The notes under the pieces: generated by a model | The model's input: the letters and a program-made list of their open reading frames with translations, nothing else | Told to the model about the DNA's origin: nothing | The model's database searches: none | Origin: Pelobates cultripes | Lineage: Eukaryota; Chordata; Amphibia; Anura; Pelobatidae | Direction of reading: 5' to 3' | NCBI GenBank assembly: GCA_933207985.1 | Contig: OW240912.1 | Location: 227,174,777-227,238,776, forward strand | DNA: 64,000 bases | Shown: piece after piece, positions 56,781 through 64,000 of the stretch | Numbering within the stretch: the stretch's first letter is position 1 | How the letters are laid out: each line of letters begins with the position of its first letter | Position numbers and translations under genes: made by a program

Positions 56781-57845
56781 TTATGGTCCAGTAGCGGGTA
56801 GAGCCCCAGAAATATGGATTGGGGGGGGGTCACCCCCCCCAGTAATAACAGGTCTGAATGTGGGGCCTGAGGGGTAGGAGGGTCCATAAAGCGAGAAGCT
56901 GACTCACAGACCACTCAGGTATTATATTAGGATACACTTTTGAAGTGTATGTGTAGTGGAAAATGTAAGTCCTTTGCAGGAAGGGCAGCAAATCCTAGGC
57001 AGGGATGCTAGGTGCTGAAAAACAGGCCATTAAATTTTTATGAGAAAAAGACTGAACCTTAGAGAAAGACTTGATTAGCATATAACACATGTGGCATAGT
57101 CTTGTTAAACAAAGATTTATATTTGAGCAGTAACATGTCCCTTTAAATCTGAGATTCACATGTAATAGTAAAAAAAAAAAGTGTGACAAGTCTACTGCTA
57201 AGATAGAGAACCTAGTCACATTGCATCAGACATAGTAAGCTGCAGTTGTGAGCATGCCTGGGACAGATCCTGCTATCCAGGATCTGTTACATATGCAGCA
57301 TGTGAGACAAGCACAGTAAGTGGAGGGATAGCTGAAACACTGGGCTATCTCCCCTGATATAGGGAGAGGGGAGGGTGGCCACATGGCCAGCAGGCCAGTT
57401 CTTGGGTGAGACCTGGCTGTTTGCAACGCACAGAGTCCATGTGGCTCTGTAAAATGGCCGCCGCGGCTCCAACAAAATGGCTGCTGTGGCTGCAAAAACA
57501 GAGCGCGGCCTACCGCGTGGTGATCGTGCCACGGTAGAAAAAGCTGCTCAGTAAGCGGCCAGGGGCCACGGGGAGCAGGTGGGCAATAAGGGAGAAGGGT
57601 ATGGGCGACAGAGCCCAGCAGGGGAACCCGGGGAGGGGGAACAGATTACAGGCAGAGCCAAAGCATCATAGCAGGGGCACCCATTCCCCATACAGCAGAG
57701 TGAGAAAACAGAATAAAGTAACCCAGAATAACAATAAATCAATGAGCAGTATACAGAATCTGTCAGATAAATAGCCTAAATACAGCAACAGATGTTAACA
57801 AGTGATACAGCAGCTACATAGCATGAAGTGGTATAGGAAATAACA
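56781..57845. other. DIRS-like element interior, non-coding
   Basis: No motif recognised. Contains two aaaatggc blocks (57451, 57475) in a GC-rich stretch, and a g-run at 56821. Confidence 0.35.
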
Positions 57846-58050
57846 CAGAATAAACTGCCTAGATAAACCCAGCAATAGACTGCCTAGCTAAACACAGCAA
57901 TAGACTGCCTAGATAAACACAGCAATAGACTGCCTAGATAAACACAGCAATAGACTGCCTAGCTAAACACAGCAATAGACTGCCTAGATAAACCCAGCAA
58001 TAGACTGCCTAGCTAAACACAGCAATAGACTGCCTAAATAAAACTAGCAA
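57846..58050. repeat. 25-bp tandem repeat, ~8 copies
   Basis: Units of agcaatagactgcctag plus mtaaacac, exactly 25 bp apart at 57871, 57896, 57921 and on, decaying at both edges. It sits just inside the right terminal repeat of the DIRS-like element. Confidence 0.92.
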
Positions 58051-58185
58051 TTAAGCTGCTTAAACAAACCTAACAAATAGACTGATTAAATAGACTGTTT
58101 GAATAAACAAGCAGCATGTAGAATAAAACAACAACCAAGAGCAGAGACAACTCTGAGTTGGTGAGTGCTCACCTGGAGGCAGCAG

Positions 58186-58347
58186 CAAAGAAAGAGGAAG
58201 TGGAAGAGCCTGCTTAGGGGTTTTATACTACTGTTGCTTTGTTCTGATTGGTTGTTTTGAAAAGTTCTGTTAACTGTTTCTTTGCTGCTGGAGGTTTCAG
58301 TAAAGAAGGTAAAGCAAATATGAAGCCTCCTGTCCTGCCATAAAATT
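58186..58347. repeat. DIRS-like terminal repeat (right, inverted)
   Basis: Complement of the left core (caaagaaagagg to ggtaaagcaaatat) with its own outer extension gaagcctcctgtcctgccat ending aaaatt. Confidence 0.78.
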
Positions 58348-60703
58348 GGCACCAAGAAATGTAATTAGCCAATCAGGAGTAGACATAAAATACACATAAA
58401 AATCTACAAAAAAATAAATATAGATGAAAAGTATGGGTATAAGGGATACTAAGGATGTAAACAACTTTTAAAAATGTGTATCTATATGTCTGCATATCTG
58501 TATGTCAGTATGTGCCCTGTGTATCTGTATGTGTGTCACTGCTTGTATCTGTATGAGTGTAACTGTCACCCTACCACATACACTGTCACTCCCCTTCACC
58601 CTGCAACACTCACAATAACTGTCACTCACCCATGCCATACTCACCTCCCATCGCTCTGCCATATTCACCCCATTACACTCACCTTCTCTCGCACTGTCAT
58701 ACTTACCCCCCAATCCTGTCACTCACCCATGCGCTACTTCCCACCCATCAATCTGCCATATTCACCATATTACACTCACCTTCTCTCGCAGTGGCACTGT
58801 GGTGTGATGCAGTAACATAGTCAGGGGCTGAAATGATAGGGTGGCATCTCTGATGTCCTGGATTTTGGCATGTATCATCTTCCAGACGGGAATAAGTGTG
58901 GGAAATGACCACCAAATGTAGAGCCCGGTTCCCTCATCTGCACCGCAATGCCAGCATTCCCTTGGAATTTCTGCATGCTTGTACCAGAATGTTAGTAGTT
59001 TGTAACTTAGCTCTTGGAACTTTGAACTTATTGATCATTTGTGTTCATGAGTGTGACTCCGTCTCCCTTTCCTTTCTACTTGTGAACCCGAGAGGAACAT
59101 CACAGCCACCAGTAGCATCATGTACATAGTAGAGATGCCCCACTCATGTGGTGCAGAGGTGTTCAAAGTGTGTCAAGGGTCTGTGCAGCTGCCCTCGGCC
59201 CTGTATGGACGTGTAATACGTTTTAATTTGGTGGTAGCAGAACTGGTCTATTAGGGTCAGTTGTCTGATGGGGAAGAGTGCTGCTATGGTTTAAAGTTGG
59301 ATAGTAGAGCACCATTGGTGCATGTACACCCAGTCAGTGGTCCCTAGCACTCAGTCCTGCGGTCAAGTTTGGGTTGTTCGTGATGGGAATGAGTGGGTTG
59401 AGGGAGGTCATTAGTTGTCGTTGATAGCGGTGCATGCACCAAATGCCTAGTGTAGCATCTATCATTGGGTTATTAGTTCATACCTATCATTAGGTTACCC
59501 AGCCACAGCAAAACTTCAGAGGAGCCGGCGTGAAACCCGAGCCCATGTTATTTGTGTGTGAGAGTGATAGGAGAGGAAAAAAAGGGAGGAGTGGGGAGGG
59601 AGAGAAGAGAAAGTGGAGAACGAAAGGTGTAGAGGAAAGGGAGAAGTTCAAGAACTTAAATGGCAACTATGACTCTATATCGGGTCAGTGTACGGTCAGT
59701 GAAGGTGGGACTTAACAGACCCCATTCACCACAGTGGCTCCCAATAGTATTTACAATCAGAGTCAGTCACGTGGGGGTCATTGACAGACCAAAATACGTC
59801 TAGAACAATATCGTGCATTGCGGTCTCCCTGAGCACCAAGCCCACATGTCAGCGAAAAAGTGAAGTGTAGGCGTGTGCCGAGGACTGGGGTAGCATGAGT
59901 TGGGGTAAAAGCCTCCCCATATGGACTATTTACCTGTAGAGTGGACTGACCCCTCAAGGCAGCCACCACATCATGTCAGCTGCGCCGTCATCTTCTAGGT
60001 TGTGTTCAGGCTATGTGGTCAGGATTAGCACAGCGGTACAACCATTACTAGGCAGGAGAAAATACATTACATCTTTTGCATAAGCTAACTACATCTCAAT
60101 CTTGACCCAACTGTGTTCAAAGCTATATAACGGCAATGGTGAACTTAAAAACAAAGCATATCATGACATCCGGGGAGCTCTAACATTCTACCCCCCCCCC
60201 CCACACCCTCCTCCCCAACCCAGCAAGATTTATCCCTCCTCAGCCCCACTCCATCCCACATCGCACAACATAAGTCAGTGTTGTGGTGGAGCAAGCAGTC
60301 TCTAATGACAGCTGAACCAGTGAAAACTTAATTGGTATAACCCTTCCAGGTGAGACCCCCTCTCCTCCCCCCTGACCCACGAGAACTGTTCCAGCAGGCA
60401 CCCCACCCCTCACTCCCCCGGTGGTGCCCCCAGGATCCAACAACATTTGAGTAGGAGGGTGTCCCATACCTATCAGCAATCCCCCTCCCCCACTTCTCTC
60501 CCTGGAGGGTCCCGGGGCATAGCGCAGGGAGAGTTTAGGCCCAAAACCTAGAAGTATCAACACAGTAAGCATTATCATCAATAGCAATAAACCTGTCTAT
60601 TTTAATTAATTGATCCGGGCATGGAGCAGTCCTTCTCTGTGGTCTCTCCCCGAAGACAATATGGTCAGGCACCAACAATTTCCACAAGTTGCTGGTATAG
60701 GGG
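58348..60703. other. unassigned intergenic DNA
   Basis: The first ~100 bp probably continue the repeat interrupted by the DIRS-like element. The rest shows no recognisable gene: a ctgtatgtgtgtcactg-type simple repeat near 58480-58570, a purine stretch at 59560-59645, and a 13-base C run at 60190. Confidence 0.4.
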
Positions 60704-61282
60704 TGTCAGGATTACAAGTTGATCCAGCACGCAGTACTGTGTCACACCTAGGACTAAGGATCATGTATAACCGGACCTTAAAATGGCCAGACTTAACGTC
60801 TCCAAGAATAGTCAAAATACTAAGGTCAGGGACACAGAATCAGACACAAAGATGAGGGAAAGCCAAAAGTCAAGGATACCAGATATCAGGGAAGTCAGAA
60901 CAAAGCCAAAGTCAAATACCAGAAAATCAAGATCAGGAACGCACTCTCGGATAACCATAGGCATGAAACCACAATAGGGCAAAGAGCCAGAGGAGAGTTG
61001 GGTTTAAATACCCCTCCTGTGGATCCAATTGGCTGTAACCGGCCTTTGACCACATAGGCAATTACCAGGTGTGCATGATTGCTGCTCAGCTAAACCCTCC
61101 TGTGGATTTGATTGGCCATGACCAGCCTTTGACCCCAAAAGTAATTACCAGGTTTCCATTTGCATGATTGCTGCTTGGCACAACTTTTCCTGTCAGGACG
61201 GTAATGTTGCTCAGCACAACTTTTCCTGTCAGGACAGTAAATGCCATTAACCACATTTTTATGTGCGGATGAATACGTGACA
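60704..61282. mobile_element. LTR-like repeat (TGTCAGG...CGTGACA)
   Basis: Aligns in style with the LTR at 61725: the start tgtcaggattacaagttgat, ccagcacgcag, aaccggacctta, strings of agtcaaggatacc type, gggtttaaatacccc (TATA-like on the minus strand) and the end cgtgaca. It contains an internal tandem pair (cacaacttttcctgtcagga, 61177 and 61217). No matching 5-bp target duplication is seen. Confidence 0.5.
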
Positions 61283-61724
61283 AGGATTCGGCTGGGAACT
61301 GTATGTGGGGCACAGTCACAGTAGGGTCGGCAGTGCAGGAAAGGGGTACAGCACCACATTTCAGAAGAGTCCCCCTGAGACCCAATAAAGGAGACCCACC
61401 CAAAGGAAAAGGCAGGGTCCCGGACCGAGGGAGGTGTATCTGGGCTTACTGCATGGTCTTTCTGTGAAGGCAATGGTCTAGGCTCCACGCATTACTCCTA
61501 GAAAGTACGAACCATGTCTCATGGTTGTCTCCTAGTACCAGAGCAGCAACTGCAGGGGGACCTGAGTTAAACTTCAGGCAAGGGGGAGGGCAACAGGGGC
61601 CAATCATGGTTAAAGGCTAGGGAGCGGGACTTCCGACGGCCCGTGTTATCCCGTAATCATGCACTCCTCTGGGCCATTTGGTCCACCTCTTCTTCATCCT
61701 AAGTCAGCTTGATTCGCACCAGAT
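61283..61724. other. unassigned segment between two LTR-like repeats
   Basis: About 440 bp. A minus-strand frame (61488-61090) reaches into the LTR and has no recognised motif. It could be a remnant of a retrotransposon's internal region. Confidence 0.35.
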
Positions 61725-62339
61725 TGTCACGGCTGCTAGTGTGGTCCAACACGCAGAAACTATGTAAACATATACATGCAAAAGGAAAGGAAATAAAAGG
61801 ACAGAGCGTGAACCGGACCTTAGAATGTCAGGACTAATACGCTAGAGATAGAGAATGGTCAAAGGGAAAGCCGAGGTCAAGGAAGCCAGAAATACTCAGA
61901 TACCGTTTAAACAAGCCAAGTCAGGGGAACCAGAATTCGGAATAACCAGGGAAAAGCCAAGATCAGGATACCAGGAAGTAATATTCACAAAGATAAACAC
62001 ACTCTAGGGAACCAGGAACAGGAAACCATGACAGGGCAAGGTACTGGGGTGAATTAGGGATTTAAATATCCCTCTCTAGGCTCTGAGTGGTCAGAGGGTG
62101 ACCTCTCACCCCAGAACGTGTGCGTGCGTTGACGTTGTGACGTCATACGCACGTTCGTATAATTTTGGGGCGTGGAGCCATGGATGGACGCGACCTCATG
62201 GTCGGCGCCATTTTGGATTTCCCTGATTGGTGTGGAGGAATGGTTCCCAGCTCGCCGCTGAGCAGGTAAGATCAGTGAGTTGGTGCGGTCGTGCCGGTCG
62301 GGTACGGACGCACATGGCGGCGAGCCGGGGGCCGTGACA
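61725..62339. mobile_element. solo LTR with 9-bp inverted ends
   Basis: Starts tgtcacggc and ends with the exact complement gccgtgaca. Flanking 5-mers are cagat (61720-61724) and caggt (62340-62344), a target duplication with one mismatch. gggatttaaatatccct at 62057 is a palindromic TATA-like element. A 615-bp length with CG-rich right part fits a gypsy-class LTR. Confidence 0.65.
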
Positions 62340-62790
62340 CAGGTCGGTTTCCCGCGAGGCCTCACCGGATTTTTAGAGCGGAGTGATGGGCTCGCAGGTA
62401 TCCAGTTCAGGGTGATGTGCCAAGCATTGGCCACTTTTGCCTGTAGGCTGAAGGGGAATCCCCATTTTTATAGTCTTCGCTTGTCATGTTGCATGCGGGT
62501 CAGCGATCTCAACACGTGTTTGGCTTCCAACATGAGGATTGAGAGACCCTGATACAAGGAAACTTGGGCATCCATGTAGGGTATGGTTTGGAGCAGTCTA
62601 GCCGCCTTCATGATCTTGGTGAGGTAGGTGCCATCTTGTCTGGGTCGCGGGAAGGAGCGTGGAAGTATCCTGGGGTAAGCACCTTTGGTGATTTTCCCAT
62701 TGTGGCTCTGAACAGGTTCATTTTAGTAACTTTTGTGAGCTGGGGCTACGGAGCTGCAGGAGAGTGCGACTTACTCCATGTCCAGGCAAA
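62340..62790. other. unassigned intergenic DNA
   Basis: Two short plus-strand frames (62280-62552, 62564-62821) show no domain that I recognise. No repeat boundary is clear. Confidence 0.35.
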
Positions 62791-62794
62791 CAAG

Positions 62795-63033
62795 AAAAAC
62801 TCACAGGCCCTCCAAATGTGAAGCCGCAACTAGATGTCTTCGTCAAGCTAACAATTCACATGTCCTTCGAGCCGGAATTGAACCAGCGACCTAAGGATTG
62901 TTATCGTATACCAACTACAGTCCTCCGCTCTACCAGCTGAGTTATTGAATATTATTTAGGTTGAAACGTTGCTGTGCATTTTGTTGCAATAAATCTGCCT
63001 GTGGCTTCACATTTGGAGTGCCTGTGAGTTTTT
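62795..63033. repeat. small inverted-repeat unit enclosing the tRNA-Tyr
   Basis: aaaaactcacaggccctcca ending gaagcc (62795-62825) is inverted at 63003-63033 (ggcttcacatttggagtgcc ending gttttt), with one or two mismatches. Between the arms lie the tRNA and ggttgaaacgttgctgtgca, a form of the GAAACG core seen in other repeats here. It looks like a repeat that has picked up, or been entered by, a tRNA gene. Confidence 0.6.
62863..62952 (-). tRNA. tRNA-Tyr (GTA) with 16-nt intron, probably decayed
   Basis: On the minus strand: aactcagctggtagagcgga (D arm), gactGTAg (anticodon stem and loop, GTA at 62916-62918), an intron of about 16 nt (62899-62914) at the usual place after the base 3' of the anticodon, atccttaggtcgc, then the T arm ggttcaattcc (B box) and the 3' acceptor strand cgaagg. 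Eukaryotic tRNA-Tyr genes normally carry such an intron. The 5' acceptor strand (attcaat) no longer pairs fully with the 3' strand, and the A box has an A where G is normal, so this may be a pseudogene. Retention of the intron and lack of CCA argue against a retroposed tRNA. Confidence 0.8.
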
Positions 63034-63188
63034 GTAGTTTGCCTTGTCGTGGTGGGATTGCTGGTCCTGCTCCGGAGCACCTGTGACCGTTGGGAGTGAG
63101 TGCGGCTCCTGCGATCTATTTTGTCCAGTATGGCCACGCCCCTTGTTTATATTTTAATTTTTAAGTAATCCTTAAAGAGATTTGGTGC

Positions 63189-63492
63189 TTACAGAGATTT
63201 AGGAGCTTCAATGTTGGTTTCATTCTCTGAGGTCGATTCCTTCAATGAGATGTCTATGGTCGTTAACCAATGGTCGATGTATTCTTTTCCTTGGTCTCCT
63301 ATTTCATTGCTGGTTATCTCCTGACAACCATTTATATACTCGACATTTATGGTAATCTTGTTTGACTTTTTCAAATGTTTCCTTTTTGAACTTAACCAAT
63401 TCATTTTTATACTTCAACAATTCTTCTTTAAGCTTCTGCAGCGTCTTTGTACCGTACGAGGTGAATAGTAACAATGCATGTTCGTGTTCCAA
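63189..63492 (-). pseudogene. coiled-coil-like frame, possible retroelement remnant
   Basis: Two overlapping minus-strand frames (63492-63304 and 63404-63189) together give a Lys/Glu-rich, heptad-like stretch (LQKLKEELLKYKNELVKFKK) followed by KWLSGDN- and NGCQEIT-type wording on either side of a frame change near 63350. This resembles the helical segment upstream of enzymatic domains in some frog retroelements, but I cannot name the family. No start context or enzymatic motif is visible. Confidence 0.35.
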
Positions 63493-64000
63493 ATAAATAT
63501 ATACCTGTACAAAAATTCAAAACAGTACCGTGCCCCTGTGTACAAGACGATCCATATTTTTTTATATATATTTTTATATATATAGTGTCATTCAAATGTA
63601 AACTGCTCTATTTCACTTACAGTATATGTGACAAACACTGTAAGCTATAAATTACTTTATATTACATGTCAATTATACCTTGTATCTATATATTTAGGGA
63701 TTTTCAAGGATTTTATGCTGAATTAGTTAATGACCTTTAAGATGGTCATTTTTACACAATATCTTAATTAATCCTTAAAAAATGCATACATTTTGTTTGA
63801 CAGAGTCCTGCTTCTAAAATGTGCTTAACCATTAAGCACATGCTAAATAATGGAATATCTAATATGCAGCAAGGTCACTGTGTGTGAAACAGTGACAAAA
63901 CCAATTTATCATGCTGAGCTAAGTAAAAACTGAAAATATAAGGGTGTGCTCTGAAAATGCTCAAATATCCCATAAATGATAACAGGGCTGAAAGGCTTCT
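63493..64000. other. unassigned AT-rich DNA
   Basis: No coding, RNA or repeat feature recognised up to the window end. Confidence 0.4.

Larger units (their letters stand above)
52558..58347 (-). mobile_element. DIRS-like retrotransposon with inverted termini and internal complementary region
   Basis: The outer ends are inverted repeats sharing ~135 bp with one mismatch (52622-52756 and 58186-58320), each with a different outer extension. The segment 53184-53282 is the reverse complement of the right outer end joined directly to the left outer end, sharing aatt at the joint. That is the internal complementary region of DIRS elements, which templates a circular intermediate. No target duplication flanks it (only aatt on both sides), as expected for insertion by a tyrosine recombinase. 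Position of this region near the left end implies transcription on the minus strand. I found no recognisable reverse transcriptase or recombinase, so the copy is degenerate or non-autonomous. Confidence 0.75.

Noticed and set aside
57846..58050. Regular 25-bp repeats considered as a CRISPR array
   Set aside because: The units are directly adjacent with no unique spacers, and the context is eukaryotic.
62863..62952. Reading the tRNA-Tyr as the head of a tRNA-derived SINE
   Set aside because: The intron is retained and no SINE body or poly(A)/simple-repeat tail follows in the expected direction. A DNA-level origin fits better.

Overview
The window looks like repeat-dense nuclear DNA from a vertebrate, most likely a frog (anuran). 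This is an inference from its repeats: CR1-type LINEs, Tc1/mariner, hAT-like, DIRS-like and Ty3/gypsy elements, very many copies of a TTAA-flanked CCCCTTAAGG family, and long CA/TA and GC-rich satellites. I find no intact host protein-coding gene. The only host-derived genes I can support are a diverged, intron-containing tRNA-Tyr near the right end and a broken fragment of the nuclear transport receptor gene XPO7 carried inside a DNA transposon.

Layout. 1-3.7 kb: a complete hAT-like element with an 8-bp target duplication, hAT-related debris, a CR1 3' end, and the right end of a TTAA-family element. 4.2-5.4 kb: an element with ~80-bp terminal inverted repeats. 5.4-7.6 kb: a Ty3/gypsy-like element on the minus strand with two LTRs and a broken gag. 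7.7-8.8 kb: a Tc1 remnant split by another repeat. 9.1-18.4 kb and 18.5-28.5 kb: the same ~10-kb segment twice, separated by 100 N. Each copy holds the XPO7-carrying transposon, a CR1 LINE split by a 4.3-kb TTAA element, and ~2.2 kb of unassigned DNA. The first copy ends exactly at the gap and the second begins exactly at it, so this is most simply an unmerged overlap of two contigs (two haplotypes), not a true tandem duplication.

28.7-30.4 kb: a GC-rich LINE-like piece with a second 100-N gap. 30.4-33.4 kb: mostly unassigned AT-rich DNA. 33.4-35.0 kb: a nearly full-length Tc1/mariner element with a dead transposase. 35.4-37.7 kb: an L1-clade reverse transcriptase fragment and a hAT-like element with a perfect 8-bp target duplication and a purine-rich minisatellite. 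37.7-44.1 kb: largely unassigned. 44.5-46.3 kb: the best CR1 copy, with an open reverse transcriptase frame. 46.4-50.1 kb: a stack of insertions (TTAA element, solo LTR, Tc1, second solo LTR). 52.6-58.3 kb: a 5.8-kb element with inverted terminal repeats and an internal segment matching the joined outer ends of those repeats, the hallmark of DIRS-type (tyrosine-recombinase) retrotransposons. 60.7-62.3 kb: two TGTCA-bounded LTRs. 62.8-63.5 kb: the tRNA-Tyr inside a small inverted repeat, then a coiled-coil-like frame.

There are no operons or gene pathways here. The biology is the layering of mobile elements. The most notable items are the exportin-7 fragment captured between transposon ends, the DIRS-type architecture, the TTAA insertion whose empty site is preserved elsewhere in the window, and the probable false duplication that must be removed before copies are counted.
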